In this document: piece after piece, positions 37,484 to 46,581 of the stretch
Numbering within the stretch: the stretch's first letter is position 1
Layout of the letters: every line of letters begins with the position of its first letter
DNA from: Bryobacterales bacterium
GTDB taxonomy: Bacteria; Acidobacteriota; Terriglobia; Bryobacterales; Bryobacteraceae
Assembly: GCA_027324255.1 (NCBI GenBank)
Contig: DAHVTI010000370.1
Location: forward strand, 1-58,644
DNA length: 58,644 bases
Direction: 5' to 3'
Position numbers and translations under genes: made by a program
Notes under the pieces: generated by a model
The model's database searches: none
Told to the model about the DNA's origin: nothing
What the model saw: the letters and a program-made list of their open reading frames with translations, nothing else

Positions 37484-37573
37484 ATGACCTCTGCCTCATT
37501 ATGCTCCGGAAGCGCGGGCGGAGAGAAGCGGTTTGCCCGCCGGCTGTTCCGATGCGATAGAACTGGTAAGGTC

Positions 37574-38929
37574 ATGCTCTCCCGACGCACGTTCCTACAG
37601 GCTCTGGCCCAGCCGAAATCCCGGCCCAACGTCGTCATCGTGTTTCTGGACGACTCCGGCTACGCCGACTTCCACCCCTTTGGCAACCCGGCCTACTCGA
37701 CGCCCAACGTCGAGCGGCTGGCGTCCGAAGGCTGCCGCTTCACGAACTTCTACGTGCCGCAGGCGGTCTGTTCGGCATCACGCTCCGCGCTGCTGTCCGG
37801 CTGCTTCCCCGGACGCACGAAGATCTTCGGCGCCCACGGCCCGCGCGCCCGCGGCCTGGATCCGTCGTTCGCCACCATGGGCCAGGTGTTCCAATCGGCG
37901 GGTTACAAGACCGCCGTCTTCGGTAAGTGGCACATCGGCGACCAGCCCGACACCCGCCCGCCGGCCCGCGGCTTCGACGAATCCTGCGGCCTGATGTACT
38001 CGAACGACATGTGGGAGTTCCATCCGCAGAACCCGCGGGCGTACGCGAAGTACCCGCTCGAATTCTGGGAGAACGGCCAGGTGAAGATCCCGCGCGTCAC
38101 GCCCGAACACCAGCCCAACCTCACTACTTGGTACACCGAGCACGCCGTGGACTTCATCGGCCGGCAGAAGAAGAATCCGTTCCTGCTCTACGTGCCTCAC
38201 AACATGCCGCACGTGCCGCTGTTCGTGAGCGAGAAGTTCCGCGGCAAGTCCGGGCAGGGGCTCTACGCCGACGTGATGATGGAGCTGGACTGGAGCGTGG
38301 GCGAGATCGCCAAAGCGCTCAGGAAAAACGGCGTGGCCGACAACACCATCTTCCTGATGACTTCGGACAACGGCCCGTGGACCTCCTACGGCAACCACGC
38401 CGGCAAGACGCCGTTCCGCGAGGCCAAGGGCACCAGCTTCGACGGCGGGACGCGGTCGGCCTGCATTGTGCGCTATCCGGGCCGGATCAAGGCGGGCGCG
38501 GTGAGTTCGCGCATGTGGTCCACCATCGACGTGATGCCGACGCTGGCGAACCTGGTGGGCGCGGAGCTGCCGAAGAACGAGATCGACGGCCGCAACGTCT
38601 GGGACCTGATCAGCGGCCGCCCCGGCGCGAAGATTCCGCACGAATACTACGCCTTTTCCACCAACTCCAACTTCGAAGGCGTCATCTCCGGCGACGGGAA
38701 GTGGAAGCTGCACGTGCCGCACAACTACCGGGTGCTGGTCACCGCCGGGCACGACGGCAGCGCGGGCAAGTACGCGCAGGCCTCCATCGGGCTTTCGCTG
38801 TTCGACATGGAGAACGACCCGCACGAGACCACCAACGTGCTGGAGAAGTACCCGGACGTGGCGAAGCGGATGCAGGGCTACGCGGAAGACCACCGCGCGC
38901 GGTTCTACCAGAAGGCCGGCGGGGCCTGA
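37574..38929 (+). CDS. sulfatase (arylsulfatase A-like)
   Basis: Tat-like SRRTFLQALAQ; NVVIVFLDDSGYADFHPFGNP; VCSASRSALLSG formylglycine-type motif; GKWHIG; MTSDNGPW. Confidence 0.93.
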   Translation: MLSRRTFLQALAQPKSRPNVVIVFLDDSGYADFHPFGNPAYSTPNVERLASEGCRFTNFYVPQAVCSASRSALLSGCFPGRTKIFGAHGPRARGLDPSFATMGQVFQSAGYKTAVFGKWHIGDQPDTRPPARGFDESCGLMYSNDMWEFHPQNPRAYAKYPLEFWENGQVKIPRVTPEHQPNLTTWYTEHAVDFIGRQKKNPFLLYVPHNMPHVPLFVSEKFRGKSGQGLYADVMMELDWSVGEIAKALRKNGVADNTIFLMTSDNGPWTSYGNHAGKTPFREAKGTSFDGGTRSACIVRYPGRIKAGAVSSRMWSTIDVMPTLANLVGAELPKNEIDGRNVWDLISGRPGAKIPHEYYAFSTNSNFEGVISGDGKWKLHVPHNYRVLVTAGHDGSAGKYAQASIGLSLFDMENDPHETTNVLEKYPDVAKRMQGYAEDHRARFYQKAGGA

Positions 38930-38945
38930 CGGTCCCCGCGCCCGC

Positions 38946-39818
38946 TCACTTCACCGGCAGGTTGTGCTTCTTCAGGAACTCGCGGATGGCCGCGAAGATC
39001 TTGAGGTTCTGTTCAGCGGTAAAGCCGCCGTGCTTGCCGCCGGGGACGGTCAGCAACTGGTTGGGAACCCCGGCTTTGTTCAGCGCTTCCCGCAGCCGGA
39101 GCGCGTGGGTGTAAGGCACGGTCGGGTCGGCGTCACCGTGGATGGTGAGGATCGGCGGTAGGTCCTCGCGCACGTAGGTGAGCGGGGAAACGCGCTTCGC
39201 GATGGCCTCGCGGTCCGTCATCGACGACAGCCACGCCACGGCGTAACTCTTCCGGTTCGGCCCGTCGAGCAGGTCGGCGACGTCGGTGATGCCGTACCAG
39301 TTGACGATGGCCGCCACCTTGGGCAGCGTCACGCCCGGACACTGCCGGTCGAGGCCCGCGCTCTCCGGGATCATGCCGGTGGTGAGCGCCAGGTGCCCGC
39401 CGGCCGAACCGCCGGTGACAACGAGCTTGCTCAAGTCGATATTGTGGTGCTTCGCGTTCGCCGCCACCCAGCGCAGGGCGCACAGGCAGTCTTCCACGGC
39501 CGCGGGAGCCCGGGAGACGCGCCCCAGGCGGTATTCGACGTTGACGACGTTCCAGCCCATCTCGAGATACGGCAGGAAAGACAGAATGGCCGTCTCCTTG
39601 GTGCCGCCCACCCAGCCGCCGCCGTGGATGAAGATCAGGGTCGGCTGCGGCCCTTGCGCGTCGCGCCGCTTGTAGAGGTCGAGCTTGGCCTCGTAGTTGT
39701 TGGCGACGAGGTAGGTGATGTTCGGCGTCATCATGTAACGATTGTTGGCGGTGGCGGCCCAGTCCGCCGGTGTTTGTGCCAGAACGGCCGCGGTCCAGAG
39801 GAATGCAACGAGCTTCAT
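38946..39818 (-). CDS. alpha/beta hydrolase (BD-FAE / carboxylesterase-like)
   Basis: FIHGGGWVGGTK; VVTGGSAGGHLALTTGM; ILTIHGDADPTVPYTHALRLREAL. Confidence 0.92.
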   Translation of the reverse strand: MKLVAFLWTAAVLAQTPADWAATANNRYMMTPNITYLVANNYEAKLDLYKRRDAQGPQPTLIFIHGGGWVGGTKETAILSFLPYLEMGWNVVNVEYRLGRVSRAPAAVEDCLCALRWVAANAKHHNIDLSKLVVTGGSAGGHLALTTGMIPESAGLDRQCPGVTLPKVAAIVNWYGITDVADLLDGPNRKSYAVAWLSSMTDREAIAKRVSPLTYVREDLPPILTIHGDADPTVPYTHALRLREALNKAGVPNQLLTVPGGKHGGFTAEQNLKIFAAIREFLKKHNLPVK

Positions 39819-39849
39819 GGACGTTGAGTATATCGGGAGTAACAGGAAA

Positions 39850-39873
39850 ACGGCCCGCCGCGGGGCGGGCCGT
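39850..39873 (-). terminator. Rho-independent terminator downstream of qNOR
   Basis: Perfect 10-bp stem ACGGCCCGCC-GCGG-GGCGGGCCGT; TTTTCCTGTT follows on the minus strand. Confidence 0.75.
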
Positions 39874-39896
39874 CCTCATGACTACTGAAGCTGCGG

Positions 39897-42125
39897 CTAG
39901 TCGCCGCTCACCTGCGAAGGCCCGGTGCCCGCGGCGCGGACTCTCCACACGAACAGCACCAGCACGATGGCGCCCACCGCGAACAGCGTGTCGCCCGGGG
40001 CCCGCATCCAACGCAGCGTCTGCATCGTTGGCGTTTGCAGGAACTCGCTGCTGCGGGCATACCAGTAGCCCTTGTCCACCGAGGCCCACGTCTGCATCAG
40101 GCCGACCGGCAGGAGGCTGCCCACCGTCATGGCAAACAGGCCGCCGTTCATCGCCCAGAAGGCGAACTTCATCGTCTTCTCGCTCCAGCTTTCCAGGTGG
40201 CCCATGGCGCGCAGGCACACCAGCATCAGGCCGATGCCCAGCATGCCGTAGACCCCGAACAGCGCCGCGTGGCCGTGCACCGGCGTCGTGTTAAGCCCCT
40301 GCATGTAGTAGAGCGCGATGGGCGGGTTGATCATGAAGCCGAACAGCCCGGCGCCCAGCATGTTCCAGAACGCCACGGCGACGAAGTAGTAGATGGGCCA
40401 TTTGTAGCGCTGCGCCCACTCCGTCGAGCGGCCGCGGCGCAGGTCGTCCAGCGCGCCGTAGGCCACCAGCACCAGCGGCACCACTTCCAGCGCGCTGAAG
40501 ACCGAACCCCACGCCAGGGCCACCGTCGGCGTGCCGGAGAAGTAGAGGTGATGGCAGGTGCCGATGATACCGCCGGCCAGGTAGATGGTGGCCGACAGCA
40601 GCGCCGCTTTGGCCGCCAGCTTGGGCCGGATCAGGCCGAGGCGCGTGAAGAAGAACGCGATTACGGTGGTTGCAAAGACCTCGAAGAAGCCTTCCACCCA
40701 CAGGTGAACCACCCACCAGCGCCAGTATTCGACGATGGACAGGTGCGTGTGCTGGCCCCACGTGATGCCGGCGCCGTAGAACAAGCCGATAGCCGCGCTC
40801 GAGATCAGGAACAGGGTCAGTAGCGGCTTCTGCTCGCCCGACGTCTTCAGCGCCGGAAGCACCGTGCGGACCACCAGCCCAAGCCAGATGAACAGGCCCA
40901 GCAGCAGCAGCAACTGCCAGCCTCGGCCGAGGTCCACGTACTCATAGCCCTGGTGGCCCCATAAGAACGATTGCGCGTCGGTGAGCTTGTTCTGCACACT
41001 CATCCATTCCCCGGCCAGTGAGCCGGCCACGATGACGAGCAGCGCACCGAACAGCACGTTGACGCCCAGGCGCTGGAACTTCGGCTCGTGTCCGGAGACC
41101 AGCGGCCCGATGTAGAGGCCGGCGGCCAGCCAGGCCGTGGCGATCCAGAAGATGCCCAACTGAATGTGCCAGGTGCGCGCCACGCTGTAAGGGAGGTACT
41201 GCGAGAGCGGGATGCCATAGAAGCCGTCGCCTTCCACGCCGTAGTGGGCCACCACCACGCCCATCAGGATCTGCACCAGGATGAGCGCCGCCACGATCCA
41301 GAAGTACTTCAGCGTGGCTCTCTGCGAGGGAGAAGAGCGCCAGCCGGCCAGAGGGTCCGTCTTGGGCATCTCGGCAGGCTCCTCGGGAGACTGCGAAGCG
41401 TACCACCAGACCAGCGCGCAGATGCCGCCCAGCAGCATCAGGATACTGACGCCGGTCCACAGGACGGATTCGCCGGTGGGCACGTTCCCGACTAGCGGCT
41501 CGTGAGGCCAGTTGTGCGTGTAGGAGACGTCGTCGTTCGGGCGGTTGGCGGACGCGGCCCAGGAGGTCCACCAGAAGAACGCCGCCAGCTTGCGGGCGCG
41601 GTCCGGATCCGTCACCGAATTCGCGGGAATGGCGTAGGCCGACTGGCCGTTCTTGAAGAGCGCCGTGTAGTACTGCACGTTCGCTTCAAAGGCGCGGGCC
41701 CGCGCCGGGTCGATGCGGATGGAGTTGGTTCCCGCGTCGAAGGTGTTCGTCCGGAACAGCTCTTGGAGCCGCCCGCGAAGCGCCGCCTGCGGCTCCGTCT
41801 CGAGGCTCGCATAGTCCTTGCCGGCTGCGGTGCGGGCCCAATCGTCCAGCACGAAGGTCAATTCGCGATGGAGCGAATCCGCCGTCCAGTCGGGAGCGAC
41901 GTAGCTGCCGTGGCCCCACACCGAACCTACCTCCATGCCACCCATCGATTGCCAGACGTTTTGACCAGCGGAGATTTCGCCGCTGTCGATCACCACCTTC
42001 CCGTCCGTGGTGACCACACGGTCCGGCAGCGGCGGCATTTCCTGGTAGATCCGGGTGCCGATCCACCCGAGGACGCCAAACGAGATGGCTATGACGGCTG
42101 TAAATGCGATCCAGAGTTTCTTCAT
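39897..42125 (-). CDS. quinol-dependent nitric oxide reductase (qNOR)
   Basis: Fused N-terminal region (GQNVWQSMGGMEVGSVWGHGSYVAPDWTADSLHRE) plus heme-copper-oxidase-like core (WVVHLWVEGFFEVFATTVIAFFF, GTCHHLYFSGTP, HGHAALFGVYGMLGIGLMLVCLR). Confidence 0.95.
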   Translation of the reverse strand: MKKLWIAFTAVIAISFGVLGWIGTRIYQEMPPLPDRVVTTDGKVVIDSGEISAGQNVWQSMGGMEVGSVWGHGSYVAPDWTADSLHRELTFVLDDWARTAAGKDYASLETEPQAALRGRLQELFRTNTFDAGTNSIRIDPARARAFEANVQYYTALFKNGQSAYAIPANSVTDPDRARKLAAFFWWTSWAASANRPNDDVSYTHNWPHEPLVGNVPTGESVLWTGVSILMLLGGICALVWWYASQSPEEPAEMPKTDPLAGWRSSPSQRATLKYFWIVAALILVQILMGVVVAHYGVEGDGFYGIPLSQYLPYSVARTWHIQLGIFWIATAWLAAGLYIGPLVSGHEPKFQRLGVNVLFGALLVIVAGSLAGEWMSVQNKLTDAQSFLWGHQGYEYVDLGRGWQLLLLLGLFIWLGLVVRTVLPALKTSGEQKPLLTLFLISSAAIGLFYGAGITWGQHTHLSIVEYWRWWVVHLWVEGFFEVFATTVIAFFFTRLGLIRPKLAAKAALLSATIYLAGGIIGTCHHLYFSGTPTVALAWGSVFSALEVVPLVLVAYGALDDLRRGRSTEWAQRYKWPIYYFVAVAFWNMLGAGLFGFMINPPIALYYMQGLNTTPVHGHAALFGVYGMLGIGLMLVCLRAMGHLESWSEKTMKFAFWAMNGGLFAMTVGSLLPVGLMQTWASVDKGYWYARSSEFLQTPTMQTLRWMRAPGDTLFAVGAIVLVLFVWRVRAAGTGPSQVSGD

Positions 42126-42248
42126 GCAAAGTCCTTCCCAGCTTGGGGCGCGTCAACTGTACCCCGAAGTCCATTTTTTCCCATAATCGCGAACAGAGAT
42201 AGGACTGTTGTCACAAAAGTGAACGATTTTACTTGCATCAGGAATAGC

Positions 42249-42264
42249 AAAGTGATATCACTTT
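42249..42264. promoter_or_regulatory. perfect 16-bp palindrome, candidate operator
   Basis: AAAGTGATATCACTTT in the divergent region between qNOR and the SPFH operon. An additional half-site AAAGTGA lies at 42216-42222. Confidence 0.55.
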
Positions 42265-42315
42265 AATAGCGAGAGGATTTCAGTTCGTCGATGTGAGATC
42301 CCCGCGGAGGAAACC

Positions 42316-43200
42316 ATGTTGAAGGAAAAGCTGATCTCGGCGTGGAGTGGAATTCCGGTGTTGCTGGTGGTCCTGGCGATGCTGGTGGTGCCCATCGTGA
42401 TGATCATTCTGGCCGCCAAAGGGGCGGAGTACGGCGAGAAGCCGGTGGCGACGATCATCACCTGGATGGTGGTCTGGGTGATCGACCTGGTCTGCCTGGC
42501 CGGCTTCTTCGCCGTGCAGCCCAATCAGGGCGTGGTGCTGACGCTGTTCGGCAAGTACGTGGGCACGGTGGCATCGCCGGGGCTGCGGTTCGCCAATCCC
42601 TTCTACACCAAGAAGCCGGTGTCGCTGCGCGTCCGGAACTTCGAGACCTCGAAGATGAAGGTGAACGACAAGGACGGCAACCCGATTGAGATCGCGGCCG
42701 TGGTGGTGTGGAAGGTGGTGGACACCGCGGAGGCCATGTTCCAGGTGGACAACTACGAGAATTACGTGCACGTGCAGAGCGAGGCGGCCATCCGCAACCT
42801 GGCGACGGCCTACCCCTACGATTCGCACGAGGAGCAGGAGGTCTCCCTGCGGGGACACACGCTGGCGGTGGCCGGCCACCTGAAGGAAGAGATCAGCGAG
42901 CGGCTGTCGGTGGCGGGCGTCGAAGTGATCGAGGCGCGCATCAGCTACCTGGCCTACGCGCCGGAGATCGCCGCGGCGATGCTGCGCCGGCAGCAGGCCT
43001 CGGCGGTGATCGCCGCCCGGCAGAAGATTGTGGAAGGCGCTGTCGGCATGGTCGAGATGGCGCTGGAGATGCTGTCCGAGAAGAAAGTGGTGCAGTTCGA
43101 CGGCGAGCAGCGGGCCGCGATGGTGCAGAACCTGCTGGTGGTCCTGTGCGGCGAGACCTCGGCGCAGCCGGTGCTCAACACGGGCACGCTGCAGCACTAA
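42316..43200 (+). CDS. SPFH/band-7 domain membrane protein
   Basis: Two N-terminal TM segments; GFFAVQPNQGVVLTLFGKYVGTVASPGLRFANPF; YVHVQSEAAIRNLATAYPYD; ISERLSVAGVEVIEARISYLAYAPEIAAAMLRRQQASAVIAARQKIVEGAV. Confidence 0.93.
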   Translation: MLKEKLISAWSGIPVLLVVLAMLVVPIVMIILAAKGAEYGEKPVATIITWMVVWVIDLVCLAGFFAVQPNQGVVLTLFGKYVGTVASPGLRFANPFYTKKPVSLRVRNFETSKMKVNDKDGNPIEIAAVVVWKVVDTAEAMFQVDNYENYVHVQSEAAIRNLATAYPYDSHEEQEVSLRGHTLAVAGHLKEEISERLSVAGVEVIEARISYLAYAPEIAAAMLRRQQASAVIAARQKIVEGAVGMVEMALEMLSEKKVVQFDGEQRAAMVQNLLVVLCGETSAQPVLNTGTLQH

Positions 43201-43218
43201 TCGGACGGGACAAGGGAC

Positions 43219-43413
43219 ATGGCCGAGCGCAAGTCGTTTCTGTTGCGGATCGACGGGGAAGTGCTGGACGCCTTGAAGAAATGGGCCGATGACGACTTGC
43301 GCTCGCTGAACGGGCAAATCGAGTTTCTGCTGCGGCGGGCGCTGCGGGAGAAGCGGCGGCTGGAGGAGCGGGAAGAGGCGGGAGGAGGCGAGTCCTCCTA
43401 CAATGAGCAGTGA
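43219..43413 (+). CDS. Arc-like ribbon-helix-helix DNA-binding protein
   Basis: KSFLLRIDGEVLDALKKWADDDLRSLNGQIEFLLRRALREKRR: beta strand plus two helices typical of Arc-type RHH. Confidence 0.82.
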   Translation: MAERKSFLLRIDGEVLDALKKWADDDLRSLNGQIEFLLRRALREKRRLEEREEAGGGESSYNEQ

Positions 43414-45770
43414 TGCTCCCCGACTACGAGAAACTCGGCGCGTTTTACCTGGGACGGCTGAAGGACACCGAACAGACGCTGCTCTATGACAGCAAGGACC
43501 TGACGACGCACGCGGTGTGCGTGGGCATGACGGGCTCCGGCAAGACGGGCCTCTGCGTGGGCCTGCTGGAGGAAGCGGCGATGGACGGCATACCGGCCAT
43601 CGTCATCGACCCCAAGGGCGACCTCGCCAATCTCCTGCTGGCCTTCCCGAACCTGGCCCCGGCCGACTTCGCGCCGTGGGTGAACGAGGACGAAGCGCGC
43701 AACAAGGGCATGGAGCCCGACATCTTCGCCGCCGCCGAAGCCGCCAAGTGGGCCAAGGGCCTGGGCCAGTGGGGGCAGGACGGAGAGCGCATCCGCCGCA
43801 TGCAGGCCGCCTGCGATTTCGCCGTTTACACGCCGGGCTCCGACGCGGGCATCCCCGTCTCCATCCTGAAGTCCTTCGCCGCGCCGGACGACGCCACGAT
43901 GAGCGACCGCGAAGGCCTGCGGGACCGCATCGCCTCCACCTCCACGTCGCTGCTGGCGCTGGCCGGCATCGACGCCGACCCGGTGCAGTCCCGCGAACAC
44001 ATTCTGCTTGCGACGATTTTCGACACCGCCTGGCGCGCGGGCACGGACCTGGACCTCGCCGCCATCATCGGGCAGGTGCAGAAGCCGCCGTTCACGAAAG
44101 TGGGTGTGCTGGACCTGGACTCCTTCTACCCGGCCAAGGAGCGCTTCGGCCTGGCCATGGCGCTGAACAACCTGCTGGCCTCGCCCGGCTTCGAGGCGTG
44201 GATGACGGGCGAGGCGCTGGACATCGGCGCGATGCTGTGGACCCCTTCGGGCAAGCCGCGCATCAACATCTTCTCCATCGCGCACCTGAGCGACGCCGAG
44301 CGCATGTTTTTCGTCTCGCTGCTGCTGAACCAGACGCTTTCCTGGGTGCGCGGGCAGAGCGGGACGTCGAGCCTGCGGGCCATCCTGTACATGGACGAGA
44401 TCTTCGGCTACTTCCCGCCGGTGGCCAACCCGCCGTCGAAGAAGCCGCTGCTCACGCTGCTGAAGCAGGCGCGCGCGTTCGGCCTGGGCGTGGTGCTGGC
44501 CACGCAGAACCCGGTGGACCTCGACTACAAAGGACTGGCCAACACGGGCACGTGGTTCATCGGGCGGCTGCAAACGGAGCGCGACAAGGCACGCGTGCTG
44601 GAGGGCCTGGAAGGCGCGGCGGCGTCGAGCGGCGCGAAGTTCGACCGCGCGGCCATGGAGCAGATCCTGGCCGGGCTCGGCAATCGCGTGTTCCTGCTGA
44701 ACAACGTCCACGAGGATGCGCCCGTGCTGTTCCAGACGCGCTGGACGCTCTCCTACCTGCGCGGGCCGATGGCGCGGCCGGAGCTCCGCAAGCTGATGGA
44801 GGGCCGTGTGGCCGGCGCAGCGGCGAAGACCGCGCCCGCGACAGCCGCGGCGCAGGCCGCAGTCGCAATGCCGGATGGCGCCAGCGCCGCGGCGCCGGTT
44901 CTGCCTCCGGAAGTGGCGCAGTTCTTCGTGCCCCTCGGCGGCGGTGTGCTGCACTACGAGCCGCGCGTGCTCGGCGCCGCGCAAGTTCACTTCACCGACG
45001 CAAAGCTGGGCGTGGACGAGGTGCGCGACGCCGTCTTCGCCTGCCCCATCACGGACGCCGCGGTGCCGGTGGATTGGTCCGGGGCCGAAGCGGTGGAAGT
45101 GCCGCTGAACGACCTGGAAAAGGCGCCCTCGGAGGGAGCGACGTTCGCGGAGCTGGCGCCGGCCGGCGCCAGGCCCAGGAACTACGCGGCCTGGCAGAAG
45201 AGCTTCGCCACCTGGCTCTACCAGACGCAGGCGCTCGAACTGCTGCGCAGCCCGGCCGCGGGCGAGGTCTCCCGGCTCGGCGAGAGCGAGCGCGATTTCC
45301 GCATCCGCACGCAGCAGGCGGCGCGCGAGGCGCGCGACACGCAGGTGGAGAAGCTGCGCGCGAAGTACGCGCCCAAGGCGCAGGTGCTCGAAGACCGCCT
45401 GCGGCGCGCGCAGGTGAAACTGGAGCAGGAAAAGCAGCAGGCCCAGGCCCAGACGCTCTCGTCGGTGCTCTCCATCGGCACTTCGCTGCTGGGCGCCTTC
45501 ATGGGGCGCAAGACCGTCAGCGCCACCAACGTGGGGCGCCTCGGCACGGCCGCGCGCGCGGCCACGCGCATCGGCAAGGAGCGCGGCGACGTGGGCTTCG
45601 CGGAAAGCTCCATTGAAGCGCTGCAGCAGCAACTGCAGGACCTCGAGGCGCAGTTACAGGCGGAGATCGAATCGATCCCGGTGCCGGGCGAGGAGGCCCT
45701 GGAGAAAGTCACTGTCAAGCCGAAGAAGACCGGCATCAGCGTGCAACTCTGCGCGCTGGCCTGGATGTAG
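43413..45770 (+). CDS. HerA/FtsK-like P-loop ATPase (DUF87-type)
   Basis: VCVGMTGSGKTGLCVGLLEEA Walker A; AIVIDPKGDLANLLL; RAILYMDEIFGYFPP Walker B; ATQNPVDLDYKGLANTGTWFIGRLQTERDKARVLEGL. Start overlaps the RHH stop (TGATG). Confidence 0.9.
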   Translation: MLPDYEKLGAFYLGRLKDTEQTLLYDSKDLTTHAVCVGMTGSGKTGLCVGLLEEAAMDGIPAIVIDPKGDLANLLLAFPNLAPADFAPWVNEDEARNKGMEPDIFAAAEAAKWAKGLGQWGQDGERIRRMQAACDFAVYTPGSDAGIPVSILKSFAAPDDATMSDREGLRDRIASTSTSLLALAGIDADPVQSREHILLATIFDTAWRAGTDLDLAAIIGQVQKPPFTKVGVLDLDSFYPAKERFGLAMALNNLLASPGFEAWMTGEALDIGAMLWTPSGKPRINIFSIAHLSDAERMFFVSLLLNQTLSWVRGQSGTSSLRAILYMDEIFGYFPPVANPPSKKPLLTLLKQARAFGLGVVLATQNPVDLDYKGLANTGTWFIGRLQTERDKARVLEGLEGAAASSGAKFDRAAMEQILAGLGNRVFLLNNVHEDAPVLFQTRWTLSYLRGPMARPELRKLMEGRVAGAAAKTAPATAAAQAAVAMPDGASAAAPVLPPEVAQFFVPLGGGVLHYEPRVLGAAQVHFTDAKLGVDEVRDAVFACPITDAAVPVDWSGAEAVEVPLNDLEKAPSEGATFAELAPAGARPRNYAAWQKSFATWLYQTQALELLRSPAAGEVSRLGESERDFRIRTQQAAREARDTQVEKLRAKYAPKAQVLEDRLRRAQVKLEQEKQQAQAQTLSSVLSIGTSLLGAFMGRKTVSATNVGRLGTAARAATRIGKERGDVGFAESSIEALQQQLQDLEAQLQAEIESIPVPGEEALEKVTVKPKKTGISVQLCALAWM

Positions 45771-45779
45771 AGGCACGCC

Positions 45780-46508
45780 TCAGGCGCGCTTGAGCCACAT
45801 CTCGTATAGCGGCACCAGGATCATCACCGCGAACAGCAGCCCGATGCAGGCGCCGGAGCCGAGCATCAGGTAGACGATGCCGGGCACGAACTTGGCCAGG
45901 AAGCGTGCGCCGAAGTCGACCAGCAGCATCGCGAACGGCAGCACGATGACGGCGTTCTTGATGCCCGGCTTCACGCTGGTGAAGGAAAACGCGCCAGCCA
46001 GCCCCAGGAAGATCAGGCCGATGGACTGGATGTGCGTGTGGGCCACGCGGGCCCAGAGCGCGACCGGCTCGCCGCGATCGATCTGGGCCACGGTCATCAC
46101 CTGCTCGTAGCTGGTGAGCGGCGCGAAGCGCTGCAGGCCGTTGGGGTTGTGGCAGCGGATGCAGTTCTCCTGGAGGATCGGGCGGACCACCGACTCGTAG
46201 CCTGGCTGCTCGGCGCCGTCCTGAATCCAGGTGAGGATCTTCTCCTTGTCGCCCGGCTTCGTCAGGAACTGCGACATGCTGCCGCCGTCGATCTTGGAGG
46301 CGATCTTGGTATTGTCGCGCCGGCCGTAGAAGGCGCGGCGCAGGTCGGAGACAGTGAGGCCGGGCTCGCCATCCGTCAGGTTGTAGGTCAGGTAGAGGTT
46401 GTAGGTGGCGATCAGGTAGCCGACGCCCAGGACGATGAGGACCAGCGAAACCACCAGCCGCTGGGGAACCGGAAGGTGCGCAAGACGGAAATGTTCAAAC
46501 TGGGACAT
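45780..46508 (-). CDS. membrane-anchored c-type cytochrome-like protein
   Basis: N-terminal TM; one heme motif CIRCH (ENCIRCHNPNGLQ); several C-terminal TM segments. Confidence 0.78.
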   Translation of the reverse strand: MSQFEHFRLAHLPVPQRLVVSLVLIVLGVGYLIATYNLYLTYNLTDGEPGLTVSDLRRAFYGRRDNTKIASKIDGGSMSQFLTKPGDKEKILTWIQDGAEQPGYESVVRPILQENCIRCHNPNGLQRFAPLTSYEQVMTVAQIDRGEPVALWARVAHTHIQSIGLIFLGLAGAFSFTSVKPGIKNAVIVLPFAMLLVDFGARFLAKFVPGIVYLMLGSGACIGLLFAVMILVPLYEMWLKRA

Positions 46509-46581
46509 TAAGCCGGGAACCTCCGAATCTCCATGCTATGCGAGGCGGAGGCGGAGTGGAGCCGGCCACGGCGGCGCCGGC

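Noticed and set aside
43398-45632. 744-aa minus-strand ORF opposite the HerA-like gene
   Set aside because: The opposite strand has Walker A/B motifs; this frame is R/H/A-rich with no domain signature.
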